A stretch of 64,000 nucleotides of DNA, taken from NCBI GenBank assembly GCA_027382625.1, contig JAJKFJ010021125.1, forward strand, positions 1 to 64,000, in the 5' to 3' direction. Positions within the stretch are counted from its first letter, which is position 1; each line of letters begins with the position of its first letter. The notes under the pieces are model-generated. The model was not told where the DNA came from. It saw only the letters and a list, made by a program, of their open reading frames with translations, and ran no database searches. Shown one piece after another: positions 1-12,159 of the stretch. The position numbers and the translations under genes were made by a program. This DNA is from Tetmemena sp. SeJ-2015. Lineage: Eukaryota; Ciliophora; Spirotrichea; Sporadotrichida; Oxytrichidae.

Positions 1-1560
1 TCATGTGACTCGAACTAGGCCTCATACTTTTTATAATTCCTTATCATTATTCTGAAATCTTTTTACGAAATGAAGAAATTAAATTTACCCCTTTGAAAGC
101 ATATAGTAAATAGCTTTTTTTATTTTCCCTTTAGAGGGAATAATTTTTGTTTCAATAAATTTAAAAAATTGAAAATTAATTTGGGAAATTTCAAATTTTT
201 TAGAAAATTAATTGTGTTTTTTTATTAAAGCTTTTATTTTTAGATCTGGAAATTTTTTCATTTTTTTTGGTTTTTCTAAGAAGGGAAAAAATGAAGACCA
301 GTAAAAATTTGGAAAAAATTTTGGATTTTTTTATAGTTATATTTGGTTTGAAAAATTTTTCTTTTGTCGGAAAGAAATTAAAATATTTTTTTTCCAATGA
401 CTTTTCATAAGTATAGAAAAGTTCTTGACCTTCTGGTTTTAAAATTTCCACAAATGACTGTCAAAAATTTATCGAAAATTTTTTATTTTTTTTGGGAAAC
501 CTTAAGAAAATTGATTCAAAAAAAATTTTTTAATTTTTCACAATTTTTACACCCCTTACATTTTGGATTTAGTTATTTACTTTTTTTTTAGTTTCATTAT
601 TGCAATGGAATGACAGAATAATTTTAATGGAATTATTTCAATAAGCCTCTGTGAGCAAAAAAAGTGTTTTGATATAAATTGTAATATTTTTTATGGAATA
701 ATATTCACTACTCAATTTAACTCATCAACATTATTTAAGCAAAGTTTTTTTAGAAACTAATGATTTTCTATTGTTCGGTGATAAATTTATTTCTTGTAAT
801 TAAAAAGTTGTGAGTATAGTTTGAGAAGCAAAATTATGAAATTTATGTGTGAGTCTGATAAGTAATTTTAAAAATAAAAAAGGTTTTTCTAATTAATTAA
901 ATTAGATTTATAAAAAAATGAAATTCAGAAAAAAATATCTCTTTAAAAAAATTGTTTTAAAAATTTTTTAAACTATAGATTATTTAAAGAAAAGAATTTG
1001 TTATTTAAAAATTTTAATTCTTTTAATTTAAAAACTTTTTAAAATATAAAATTAATTTTTTTAAAATTTCTCTTTGATTTAAAATTAACAATAAAGCGAA
1101 AAAAAATTTTTTTTTGTTTTATTTTCAAGGGCAACTTACTCTCGCCTTATCCTATCTTACAAAAAATGGATCATGAATCTTATTTAAAGTTGCCAATAAC
1201 TAAGCATTATTTTTCAGATTAATTTAAAGGAAAGAGTTTGACTGAAAATATTGGAAATAAAATGTTTTGGTTCAATGAATTTAGAATTTGATATGTGAAA
1301 TAATTTGCAATATGAATTGAGAAAATAACTAAAACTATTTAAAGTACATATTTTTTGGAGATAAATGTAAAATCTATTTACTAATTTACAGTCTTTAATT
1401 TCTTACTTGTTTATGGAAGTCTAGGATATAGAGTTTCTTCTTTCATGCACGGTGATTCTCTTTAGTTTAATTTTTAAAACTGTAAATATAAATTACTAAT
1501 TGAGCAATAATAAGATCACACTAGGATTGATTTTAAACTTTTATTAATCCAATTTGATTT
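1..1560. other. AT-rich DNA without a recognised gene
   Basis: Very AT-rich sequence with long A and T runs and near-palindromic stretches between 200 and 600. Frames are open only because TAA/TAG are sense here. No stretch shows the more balanced composition seen in the coding pieces elsewhere in the window. Confidence 0.6.
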
Positions 1561-2280
1561 TTATTTTTTTTGATAAAAATAGGTGGAATTCCTTATAAGT
1601 AGAATAGTTCTTGAGGTCTTTTCTCTCTAACTACTCGCTCATGAAACCAAGGAAATTGATTCTGCTTTTCTCATAGAAACTTTATCTTGTCTTGAACTCT
1701 TCCACTAAGACTTTGATCTCTTACTCTGGAAACAAGTTGAGCTTTTTTCTCGTAAGAAGGTAGCGTGAAATATCTATAATACTGGAGTTCATTCCCTCAG
1801 ATAGTGACTTGGGATTTTGTTCCTGCTCTTTGATCAAGACCAGATCCTTGTTCTGAGAGAGGTCCTCTTAGCCTTCGAAACTCACGAGGTTCTTGACAAT
1901 GTCATCGTTCGTTAGTTTTGGTCGACGACCTCTCTTTTTACTCTGTCCTCCTTTGCTAACTTGTCTCTATTTTATCTCTTAGTCCTTCATTTCCTCCTAT
2001 CTCTGGGGTTGAGGCTGATGCCATCTTTATTGACAATTTCTGCTGACTGCAGAGGCATGGTACTAGTATTGATCTACACTTCTTCTCTGTCGGGGTGGAT
2101 ACTCTAAGAGCCTGGCTCTCAACCTTCGCTAGATATTAATAACGCACCCGTGCTCTGATCTTTATAGGCACCGTCCTCATTCAGCAGAGCTTGAGGTCCT
2201 GAAACTTTGACCTTACTTCTACGTATCACCCTTTCGTTCCATGAATCGATGCTTTTGCTCAGAGCCTGCCCCATTTCAAG
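1561..2280 (-). pseudogene. Transposon accessory protein, broken
   Basis: Reading on the minus strand from ATG at 2274 gives MGQALSKSIDSWNERV and continues to about 1561 with Gln as TAA/TAG. It is interrupted by in-frame TGAs near 2108 and 1987 and by a frameshift near 1915. The last part is Lys/Glu-rich (for example INFLGFMSEQLERKDL near 1600) and runs without a clear stop into AT-rich DNA. I recognise no domain. Its place next to the 234-residue frame and the transposase makes it a probable accessory gene of the same transposon. The hypotrich TBE elements carry a 57 kDa protein in addition to the transposase, which is a possible counterpart but not shown here. Confidence 0.5.
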
Positions 2281-2289
2281 TATATCATC

Positions 2290-2994
2290 TCATTTCACCA
2301 AACAGATCAGGTGCTTATGCTTCACAAACAAGATGTCCTCTCTTAAGCTTGCGAATTAGAAAACAGCAGAAGGATCGTCATTTTGATTGGCGTAGGTCTC
2401 GATTGACTTTGAATGACTTAGCTGCATTCCGTTGGTATCATCAAAGAGTGCTGCTACAACTTCACTTACGACGTTGAGTCTTAGCTATTCATCTTGCAGC
2501 ACAGGATTAGAAGGAGCTACCGTATTCTTTGTGAAAGCATCCACCAAAGGAACCAAGATCTTATCCAACGCCAGGAAAGTATTCCTTAAGCTTGGCATTT
2601 ATGAAACACTGGAGTTAAGCGGCTCTGTTTTGGAAACCATTACCAAACAACTTATCATCTTGCCCATGTTAATGTAGTAAAGAGGCTTCGGGGTTGTGTT
2701 GACGCCGATCTAATCCCTCTTCTTATAGTAAGTCGTCCACAAATGGAAGAACATAGAGTAGACGTTGGTCTTATCCATGCACGCCTAGAAAGCAGAGAGA
2801 CGCCTGGAATAGAAAGGTTCTTCAGTGTTGGGATCAGAGAGATCAATGATCATGAGAGAAGGGTTGAAAATTTGTAGGGGTTTGCTCTGTCCTTGATCTT
2901 GAGTCAAGATATGCCTGAAGGTGATTTTGTAGGGAGGCTTGAAGATGAGACACTTGACAACGTCGTCACTGATGTTGGGTGCAAATCTTTGCAT
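2290..2994 (-). CDS. Transposon-encoded protein of 234 residues, function unknown
   Basis: Intact frame from ATG at 2994 to TGA at 2290-2292, reading through TAG/TAA as Gln at four or more places (for example SAFQACMDK near 2790). It begins MQRFAPNISDDVVKCLIF and contains HLWTTYYKKRD and an acidic middle part, with no signal peptide or membrane segment. About 26 kDa is predicted. It lies between two other minus/plus frames of the same element, 166 bp from the start of the divergent transposase. TBE transposons encode a small (about 22 kDa) protein of unknown role, so a counterpart is plausible. Composition is less AT-rich than the flanks. Confidence 0.65.
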
Positions 2995-3160
2995 TTAAAC
3001 TTTAATAATTATAATCTAGTAATTGAATTCAAACGTAACCTCTACAAGATACCCGCCAGTGATTCTGTTGTCACTATCCAAGTAATAAATAGGCGCTCCT
3101 CCAGATTATAATCATATATTAAGAACCACAAGTGCTCAAGGTAACTAAAGAGCAGGGACA

Positions 3161-5404
3161 ATGTCAAGCAGAGCTCAACAGTAGAGAACAGCGCAAGACC
3201 CTCAATTTTCCCAAGGCTCTCACTCAGTGAAGTCAGTGCTCATTGATGAATTCTTCAGTCAGATAAGTTAGCAAGAGTTCAAAGCTCGCAATATCAAGGT
3301 GCAAGACAAGAAAAGTCATCAAGTGGACTCCAGTCGTGCTAGACACTAACTTTCTATGCATTATCAAAAAGAAGAAGCTCAACTACTCTACACAGAACTT
3401 GCTCAACTCAGGAGAAGCGCCAGCTATCTTGAATCCACTATCCGACTGTCCAATACTTAGCTTGCCTCTACTGGAGATTCAGAGTTATCTTGAAAGCTTG
3501 CTCGATCTCAAAAGTCTGAGTGACGATGTTTCACTCTGCATCTACCTAGAATAGCACCTGCGCTCCTGAGACAGAGGCAAGTTAACAATGTCAACCAAGC
3601 ACAGCTGTTAGAGGCAGATCCTCTCCAACACAAAAGTGGCCGAGTAAGTGTCGGAGAGAAGTTTCCAGTATAAAGGTTCATGTAGAGAGAAGAGATAAAC
3701 AGAGAGCTAGCACCTAAGATTCCAGTGAATTCGATTCAGCCATAGCCCTTTCCTCTTAAATCGGAGGCCAGAGGCTAAAGTTAGAGTATAAGGAGAGGAA
3801 AGTAGTGCAGCTCTACTCATAACAAGGCGCGAAGCCCAGATTGATTGCGAATGAGCTCAGTTTAAGCAGAGAGGTAGTTTACAGCGTCCTCAGACAGTTC
3901 AAGGCTTAAGTCAAGCGCAAAGGACTCAAAGCAAAGTCAATCAAGAAGTAGCCACCTCCACCTTTGAGAAGCGATCCCAACTTGATAAGAGCAATCACAC
4001 TTGTCATTAAGAAGCTGGGCATCTATCTCATAAAGGTTAAGAAGATCGTTCTAGAGCTGGAGGAGCTCAAGCAGAGAGAAACAGAGTTTAGAGACTTGCA
4101 CGTGCCAAGTATAGCGAGCGTTATCAGAATCTTTAAGTCAAGCTTCTATCTCAAGTTCGGCAAGACTTCTATAGCCAACCCTAAGTATAGAGATCCATCT
4201 TTCAATGAGAAAAGACTGTGAGTGAGTAAACTGCTAGCACAATTCTTTGCAGAGGATGCACTGATCATAAATATTGACGAGAGCAACTTCAGGTCTGACT
4301 ACTTTCCTCGAAGCAAGTGGAGCCCTTCGACGCAAGTCGTGATTCAGGAGTTGAGAGTGGATGTCGCGCAAGCCTAGAGAACTAAGACAGAGCAAGTGGC
4401 ATTCTTTCAACTCAGCCTGAAAGCTAGAAGAGCAAGCCTCGGACAAAAGACAAGCGGAGTGGATTTCAGAGAGTGAAGAACATCACTTTTGGAAGAAGAC
4501 ACTGTCAAATGATGTGCAAGGTCCTCTTCAGAAATGAGAGCAGAGAGAACACAGAGAGAGGAGAGTAAAGAGACTCAGAGAGTCCATGGTAAGATAGAGC
4601 TACTCACTTTTTAGAGGAGGCAAAGGAACTTGAACAGTGACCAGCTCTAGAATTACTCCCTCAAGCTCAGACTAAAGACAGCTCGCCAGACTTAGCTCTC
4701 ACCTATCCCTGAAATCACCGAGAGCAACTCGAAACAGTTGAGCACGAGTAAGAAGTTCAGTCAGTTGAAGCTAGACTCGAACAGAAAGGTTTCACAGAGT
4801 GTGGTTACAACTCCAACGAGGAATGAAAATGAAAGCACTGTGCTTGAAATCTACCTGAGCGTACAGCTAGACCTTGAAGATGAGCAAAGCTCTCGCCACT
4901 TAGTTCCTTGTCGACTTCGATTTGTCAGTGACAGTCCAAGACAGCGCAGCTGTAAGTAAAGTTGAGAGTTGGCTTGAAAGTAGAGTAAGAGGAGAGTCAA
5001 GGTCAAGAGCAAGATGATAAAGTGCAACAGCTCTACAGATCTATAGAGCAGCTCAAGATTGAACTGGCAGAGTTCTTGGGTGAGCAGGGCATGAAGATGC
5101 GTGAGCTCTCAATACGTAAGAGTGAGTACAAGTAGCAGTAGTTCTCTCTGAGCTTCATTGCTGCTATCAGCCAAGACAAGATAGTGAGCAGCTAGATCAT
5201 AGAAGGAGCATTCGATTCTCTTTGAGAACTTCATCTACAAGACTCTGAAGAGCATTCGCAGTGACGAGTTTCTCTTGCACGAGAAGATCGTTCTACTTAT
5301 GGACAATGCAGTCATTCATCGCTTCTCAGAGGTACTTGAAACAGCCAAGCGATTGCCAGGAGACTCAAAACCTACAAGGATAAAGCAGATAGATAATAGA
5401 TAAC
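3161..5404 (+). pseudogene. DDE transposase (IS630-Tc1-mariner type), inactivated and truncated
   Basis: Starts at ATG 3161 (MSSRAQQQRTAQDPQ). Parts in order: a Gln-rich N-terminus; a helix-turn-helix-like stretch near 3860-3900 (NELSLSREVVYSVLRQFK); a linker; the first catalytic Asp in IINIDESNF near 4270; then, after a poorly readable 4400-5150, the second Asp in LLMDNAVIHRF near 5300. In Tc1/mariner proteins a D or E follows about 34-35 residues later. Here the frame runs into a short tail and stops at about 5402, so the third catalytic residue is absent. In-frame TGAs (for example at 3510, 3690, 3842, 4219, 4474) and frame changes add to the evidence of decay. It would have catalysed cut-and-paste transposition. 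Confidence 0.75.
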
Positions 5405-5599
5405 ATATAATAACAGCAATTAAATTTTAAAAGGTTTTGCTAAATCAAGCTTAAATTAGCAAGAATAAATCTTATTTTATAATTAAAAAGTGTTAAAAGG
5501 GATTAGAAAAAGTGATATAATCGTCTCCTTTCTATAATCAAACTTTTCTCTAACTTTTTTAAATCTTTGTATTTTTAATTATGATCTAATCCTAAATCA

Positions 5600-6020
5600 T
5601 CAGATATGTTGCGATTTAAAAGAAAAGAGAATTAAATTAGATATTAAATTAAGATGGAATATAAAGAGTGGCAGTTGAAGTGCGTCATATTTAAATAATT
5701 ATTATATTATTCAATTCAACGAAGAATTCTAAGTTCCTTATATCCTTACTAATTTTGTTTGGGAAGGCTCAGTTCAGAGTTATAAGCCACAAAAGCTCCT
5801 GAGAAATACACATTGAGAATAATGAAGAATGTTTATTCTGTATCTCAATGCTGAGACATGTTGTGAAGATGTTTAATTAAGAAATTCTTATTAAATTTAT
5901 ATGAGTTATCGAACAAGCTACAGATCCAAGGATGTTTGAGCCATTTCAACTGCCTTGAATTTGAGCCACCCTATTTTTTGTTATAATTAATCACCGATTT
6001 GAATATAATTTTCAATTTTA
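5600..6020 (+). repeat. MITE family A, copy 1
   Basis: About 410 bp without coding capacity. It shares blocks in the same order with the copies at 27130 and 48130: AGAGAATTAAATTAGATATT, GGCAGTTGAAGTG, TCAGTTCAGAGTTATAAGC, GCTATCGAACAAGCTGCAGA and AATCACCGAT. The first few bases of the left end are diverged. Confidence 0.75.
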
Positions 6021-6204
6021 ATGTATTAAAGTGGCCTTGAAACTGCTTAAGCAAGTCAAGCTAGTCTCCAAGAGCATTATCATTAGGTTCTAAAGCTTTT
6101 TTATTTTTTATGTATACGAAATTACTAAAAGTTACACTATATCTACGTCTCTGCTCAGAGTTTTTTTATTCAGCGAATTTTTGCAAATTTTCTGGGTCGA
6201 ATTC

Positions 6205-6960
6205 ATCTACTTATAAAAATAAAAACTTTAAAAGACACTTTTTGTTTTGCCATTTTAAAAAGAGCTTTAACTAGCCTATCATAAATCGTCATCTTCTTTT
6301 AAACAATTAGAAAATCTTCTTCACTGTTTCTTATATTATGAGGCGTCTTACTTAGGGGATGATGATATTTATCTTATAAATATTAAAATAAAATAAATAT
6401 TTTGCAAATATATCTTCCTCTGTTTTTCTTAAATCCATTCCATCAGCATAAGTTGTTTTTCTTCTTCTCATTAGCATATAAAAAATGTAAATATTTTAAA
6501 GATATTGAAATAGTTTTCAGCCATAATTTGAGCTTCTTAGTAAGTTTCAGATTTTTAAGCAATATTTTTATCATGAATGGCTTAAATGCTGCTAACTAGT
6601 TTCTTGAGGACCTATTCATTTTCTTGGTTATCTTTAGCATCGCCAACTGAGGAATAATTAGAAATATTAAACACATGGAATTAATATTCAATTTGTTTAA
6701 AATCCTGTTTTAAAATAGCTAATTTATTCAAAAAGTAAATAATAACGTTCTCTCTATTCATTTTCTGTAGATTTAATTCTACCTTTTCTTTATCTTATTC
6801 TTATTATTTAGATTTTTGTTCTTAGTTGAGGTTTCCTTTGCCAAGCTCTTGATAAACTGGTTCATTGAAAGTAAAAGTTTAATTGGTTCATTGAAGTCTC
6901 AATTTCTTTTTCAGGTTTTAAACATATGGAAGTTTCCAAAATTATGACAACTGAAGCTGG
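6205..6960 (-). CDS. Hypothetical Gln/Lys-rich coiled-coil protein, several MDSs
   Basis: Minus-strand pieces with protein-like composition and TAA/TAG as Gln. In order: NEPVYQELGKGNLN with a Gln/Glu/Lys-rich run near 6830-6890; a stretch ending NYSSVGDAKDNQENEQVL near 6640; AQKSETYQEAQIMAENYF near 6510; EEEKQLMLMEWIQEKQRK near 6440; and a C-terminal part near 6210-6360 containing KKMTIYDRLVKALFKMAK. Frame changes between pieces suggest IESs. An 11-bp direct repeat (TCAATGAACCA, spacing 26 bp) near 6865-6900 is one candidate pointer pair. Helix-forming, charged and without membrane segments. No family recognised, and both ends are uncertain. Confidence 0.5.
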
Positions 6961-7469
6961 TGCAAGAATATAGTCATCAAAGAATTAGTAAATGGGAAGG
7001 CAGTTATATTTATTTATTCATAAAGCTATATATTATTTAAATTAATTATAAGATATTTAATATTGGAATTCCATATTTACGATACTAGCTATAAATTCCT
7101 CGGGATCGAAATTAGTTGTGTAAATTATAAATTAAAAAAATTAAATTAATATAGTCCTAAAATAATTATCAATTTCCACAGCTAATAGTCAAATAATTAA
7201 TTAATTATTTTAATTACTTTTTTTATGTATTTAAAATTATTCATTGAAATACTTTTTATTTTAAAACAATAATTTTTAGCATAGTAAAAATGAAGAAAAT
7301 TTAAAGACGATATTCTCTTTTATTAATTTCTTTTTTACAGTCTAATTATTTATTTATTTTACATTTTTAAAGCAGTAATCCTGAAAAATTTAACTTTTTT
7401 CCAGTTCAAAAAATCAAATTTAATTATACGTTGAATACGAATGGAGTATAGAGTGTTGGTAGAATGTAA

Positions 7470-7795
7470 AATGAGTTAATTCCTAGGCTGATCACAACTA
7501 GCTCATATGCGCGGCAGTTTACTTTTCTCGCATTATCTGCAAACCTTCTTTAAATTCAATATTTATTAAATTAAAAGTACACAATAATTAAATAAGAGCC
7601 ATTTAAACTTTTTACTAATTGAAAAATGTGCTCATGTCTTTAACTATTAAAAATTAGAGATATTATATTAAGATTTTTTATATAAATAGCTGTCTCGAGC
7701 AAATAGGGCGCTCAAATTAATCGACTAGTCTAATTTTTGAAAAGAAATAGGGTGGGAATAATTCATCACGGTGTGAATTAATCATAATTATAGGT
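7470..7795 (+). repeat. Left terminal inverted repeat of the 5 kb element
   Basis: Inverted partner of 12160-12541. The inner end (ATCACGGTGTGAATTAATCA, 7763-7782) is almost identical; the rest has many substitutions and small indels. Confidence 0.7.
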
Positions 7796-7939
7796 TCGCC
7801 AGCTTTAAAAATATCTTTGCAGAATATTGCTTCATTAATTATTTTTATTTTAAATAATGGAATTGGTCAACTCTATATTGGGAGATAATCGCAATTTATA
7901 TCTGCGAAAAGCATTCTTCTTGACACACACTATAAGCAT

Positions 7940-8480
7940 TTAACTAGATTATGCTGCCCAGTTGGAACGGGACTTACAGTAAAGATTTTAAGAGGCTGAA
8001 GAGGTTTGAGTCTTTGAGACTCAGAAGGACTAGATGCAACATTTATCATGGAGAACTCATTTGATTATAGCAAGCTGTTCTTAAGCTACTCAAATTATAG
8101 CGGTAAACAGTTCCTAGAAAAGTCTGCTTACTATCAAAGGCGATCAGAAGGTCAATCTCAACTGGTTGATAAAATAAAACAGAACCGCCATCATTTACAC
8201 ATGATAGCTAAAAAAGCTATAGGCTCTCAAAATCTGCCCCAATGAGTTAAGCAATCCGAGAAGAGTGTAGCTTAATGTAGACCTAAAGGGGTGGGAAATC
8301 TTGTCAGTGATCAACCTTATAAAAAAAGACAGAGTACAGAGCTTCCAAGATCTTCAATCAGTACAATAATGCTATGAGCGATATGCTAAAAGAAAGTTAA
8401 AACTTGAGACCTTGTTCAAGCTCTACAGAATGTGTGTGCACGATAGTAAAGTTAAAATTACCTCATATTAAGGAGGCCCT
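7940..8480 (+). pseudogene. Broken coding stretch inside the 5 kb element
   Basis: Open stretches with balanced composition, including MENSFDYSKLFLSYSNYSGK from 8048 and, in the same frame after a TGA, KSVAQCRPKGVGNLVSDQPY with Gln as TAA. The frame is interrupted by TGAs at about 8243, 8374 and 8405. No conserved domain was recognised. Its position near the left inverted repeat suggests a decayed gene of the element. Confidence 0.4.
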
Positions 8481-8689
8481 CTCTTATCTTGAGAAAATTT
8501 GAATATTTTTGATTGAATATGAATTAGATAAACCTATTTTAATTTTTCCTCAAAGCATTTCTCAATAAACTCTCTAAATGAGTCATCTATCACTCTCAAA
8601 GCGATAAGTTTAAAGCAGCCATTAGAATAAATGCAAATTAACTGCTTTTTGAGAGGACGGAGTATAAAATTATGAAATTTTAGCTTTTA

Positions 8690-8785
8690 AAATTTCTATG
8701 CAGGGATTCCTAGCCATTGCCTTGTGCAGTGAGTGGTAACGCCCGCGTCCTCTTGCGGCTATCAACTTTGGGCCCCTGGTCAAAG
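8690..8785 (+). repeat. Short repeat shared with 42365-42440
   Basis: About 60 bp are similar to 42370-42432, ending in the identical block TCCTCTTGCGGCTAT. Substitutions are scattered, and both copies read the same way in one frame (PLPC and LLRL conserved), so a coding origin is possible. Confidence 0.5.
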
Positions 8786-9829
8786 GTCAGTACGTCTAGA
8801 TAGTACAGATGATGCATTTGAGGGAGACCGTATGAGCCTCCATATTTATGAGGAGGACAGGTGGGAGTATTAAATAGTCAATAATAATAATTACTCTAAT
8901 TCCTAATCTCTAATCTTCCTCTGGAAGTTTTATGTAATAATGCTTGAGTAGTTTAATTAAGCCTGATCTCTATTAAGAAGTTGGAACTTGATTATTATTT
9001 TTTTTATTCTCAATACTTCAATTGAATTTAAAATTTCCATGAGGGTCAACATTTATGATTTCAAATTTTATGAAATTATATCAAAATTATTTCCGAGCTC
9101 TATTTTACTCATAAATATAATGTCGTATGAAGATACCAGAGTTAATTTGCTTATTAATCATTATTTACGCTTCAGTTTTATAATTGTTTTTTGTTGTTGT
9201 TTTATTAACTTGAATTGTTAAAATGAAGAATCTGAGAAGCTAAGTTTAATAGCAGAATAATTTTATCTATAATTGCATAAAATAGTTGCCGTAAATACAT
9301 TCACACGCAATTTACAGAATCTTACAATTATATGTATTTTTACTTAGAATAACTATTACTATTCATTAATTAAATAAGATATCAGTTTATCAAACGAGGA
9401 AAAAACATACAATAGAGCAGACGCTCACTTTTTAAATAGCTTAATATACAGTTGCGAAATGATACTCGATTATACTCGATAAAAAATAATCTTCACATAA
9501 ATTAATCATGATAAATAAATTAAATAAATAATCTTAATAGATCATATTAGAAAATTTTGAATTTAAAAAAATGACCCACTTGGAAATTTAAAAAGTAAGG
9601 CTAGATGGGCACTTTTCTTTGCATTTTATTCACATTTTTGGAGTCCGTCCCCCTTTCTTTTATAATATCTAATGATATTATAGTTTTGAGGTTTCTTAAA
9701 TATTCTTAATAGCTTTAAGTTAACATTTAATTTTCTGTCGGCTTATTTAAGCTACAATAGTTATTAAACTTCTTTAAAAATATCGATATGGATTCTTATC
9801 TCCAAATATATTTAATCTGAAGCTAATTA

Positions 9830-10370
9830 TTAAATTAGAAAGTTAAAATCTAGGACTCATGACATGGCTCTAAATCAGCTTGGCTGAGGTAAGGAGATTA
9901 GCCAGCCGTTACTTTAACCTCGATTTCGTGCATATCCCCACTAAAGGCCTTAGCTTGGTAATCGGTGGTGTCCCTCCACACCAGATTGAGACCTATGCGA
10001 GCATAATAATCCTTAGCACTATCTCTCAGAGTGTAAAGTTCGCAAGGAATAATGGAGTGGTTGAAATCGCTGCTAAAGGAGGTGGATACTCCCTGTCACG
10101 GGGATAACAAGACATTCGGACGAAGCTCACAAACTATTAAATACACAAAAAAAACGATGCTACAGACTATAGTGTAAGGGGGGGGCGTTGAGGTTTTTTT
10201 CACACACCACCGAGGATTTTTGGTAGTTAAAATCCAGGACTCTGCTCAATTGTCTGGGCATCAGCGAGCGTCAGTAGTATTTAATAAGCTGTCCCCAAAA
10301 GGTCCGACTGTGATTCACTATATTACTTCGCGACAACTCATAGGCTTCTATACCTTATACCTGAATTGAA
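9830..10370 (+). repeat. GC-richer repeat related to 36980-37130
   Basis: Starts with ATTAAATTAGAAAGTTAAAA followed by a segment with GGCTTGGCTG-type similarity to 36985-37060. An internal AGTTAAAATC(C/T)AGGACTC occurs at 9841 and again at 10225. The reading frame at 9880-10107 has no family similarity I recognise. Possibly a short interspersed or composite element. Confidence 0.4.
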
Positions 10371-11479
10371 AGCAGATGTTTGAGCTTTATAAATATTTAA
10401 ATTAACATGCCTATATATAGATATGTTAATTAAGTATTTATAAATCTGAAACTAATTTACCATATCCCAAGTGATAGTATAGTTATTGATCTCTGAAATA
10501 TTAGGCAGAAGTGGTAGAAGTACTCTTATGTTTTTTCCTACTTTGTTATAAGAGGACTTACTGATAACTGAGAGTATTTAGCAAATTTTATTAGCCTAAA
10601 ATAAGTCTTAATCATTAGGTATTTTTCTCGTCAAAAAAATTACTTTTGGATGTCTTTTCTAATAGTTTAAGATGAAATTAGCGAATGGTTGCTAAGGTAA
10701 GAATCAGGTAAGCATTAATATCTGATTTAGCCAGTAATTTTATATATAATTTTAGATATCATTCTTTAAGTGATGTTCCTTATCAAAGAATTATCAAAGA
10801 AGCTAGAACTGGCACAAGCAAAGTTCTACGAGCGCTATGACTCAGAATATAATTTTATTAAATAAGAAAAACTATTACTAAAAAAAGAAAGTTTTTAATT
10901 AAAGATCTTGTCAAAGTGTTCCATTAATAAAAAATGTCACAAAAAAAGGCATAAATATATAGGTAAATCACAAACTTATAAACTAAAAAATTAATCCCTC
11001 CTATTTAGAATTGTATTTTTTATTAAAAAGAAAGGAAATAATTTAGCTGCTTTCATAATTTTATTTTGGTAAAGATGTATTCTTATTAAATTTCAAGCAA
11101 TCACGCTATTGTAAAGAGACATTTTTACAAAAAATAATGAAAGCAGTTCCTCGCCAAGGTAAAACACAAGGGCTACTGGACACATTAGCAATCTAGAGTT
11201 CTATAGCAGATAATCATACACTTTGATAAAGAAAATGAAAGCTCGCTTCATAGAATAAATAAAGAGATTTTAAAACAAAAGCCATGTTGAGGGATTAAAG
11301 ATTATAAATGATTGCTCTTTGACATTTACTAATTTTATAAAAATATAAGCAATGCAGAATAATTTCTTAAAGATAGAAATAGATTTTAAAACATTAAAAG
11401 GTAGAGAATATCAGTTAATTTAGTTTATTTTAAGATTTATTGTTCTTAATTTTATTAAAAAATTTGCAAAATGAGATTT

Positions 11480-11900
11480 TTTCAGTGATAAGAAAAAATA
11501 AAGCAGCTCGATTTCAGCATAGATTACTCAGGAGTACAGGTATTCACAAATCAGAGTAATTCAAAGATGAGGTTAGTTTAGATGCATTGAGAAAACCTTT
11601 ACCGGAAAAAATTCTTTGGTAGGACTGACGGCAAAAATCTTCTCTTTTGAAATAATAGAATAAGCTGTCAATATCTTTGCTTTAGAACAAAGAAAGAAGG
11701 AGGGTATCCCCAACTTGGGTTATTCTGGATGAGATAATCTCTATAGTATTCTTCAGTTTTAGAGGAATATCGAAGATGAAGAGATTCCTAGAAGGGAAAG
11801 AGTCTGTGGACAATGTGAATTATGGAGTTGCAGACAAAAAAAACATTTGAACTTATCGGTTTAGTGACGTAAAATAAAACGCCACTGAGGAAGATGGCCA
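11480..11900 (+). pseudogene. Broken coding stretch with a Cys cluster in the 5 kb element
   Basis: Plus-strand pieces in shifting frames: ARFQHRLLRSTGIHKSEQFK near 11500, LTAKIFSFEIIEQAVNIF near 11620, and IPRRERVCGQCELWSCRQ near 11800, whose Cys-x2-Cys-x4-Cys spacing suggests a zinc-binding knuckle. TGAs and frame changes separate them. A C-terminal zinc-binding part of a transposase is one reading, but unproven. Confidence 0.4.
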
Positions 11901-12159
11901 TTTAGACTTCTGTAAGTGATAAAGACTTGACTAATCCATCAAATTTATTAACTCTATTTGTAGATGAAAAAAATGGTAACAAAATACTATGAGGAAAGAT
12001 TTATTTATGAGTGGTTCATTATTGGAAATTGAGGTCTCGACAGAGAGGATCTTGAAGAAATAACCCACAAAGAATAACAAAACTAAACGAAGGGCTCTTT
12101 GATTCATTGCATTATATTATAGAAGAAGGAAAATGTGCTTTAAGCAGATAAGACATTTC

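Larger units (their letters stand above)
1561..5404. mobile_element. Decayed IS630-Tc1-mariner family DNA transposon
   Basis: A block of balanced base composition in AT-rich surroundings. It carries a DDE transposase remnant on + (3161-5404) and two accessory frames on - (2290-2994 and 1561-2280), all using TAA/TAG as Gln. The layout, a transposase opposed to other frames, resembles the telomere-bearing (TBE) transposons of hypotrich germlines. However, I see no C4A4 telomere-like terminal repeat and no clear terminal inverted repeat at either end, so membership in that family is inference. Frameshifts and in-frame TGAs show it is dead. Confidence 0.75.

Noticed and set aside
2655..2846. Minus frame starting MISLIPTL
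   Set aside because: Shadow of the 234-residue minus-strand frame, which reads through TAG codons as Gln.
8690..8785. tRNA-like block (GTGAGTGGTAACGC)
   Set aside because: No acceptor stem or T-loop consensus could be placed; kept only as a repeat.
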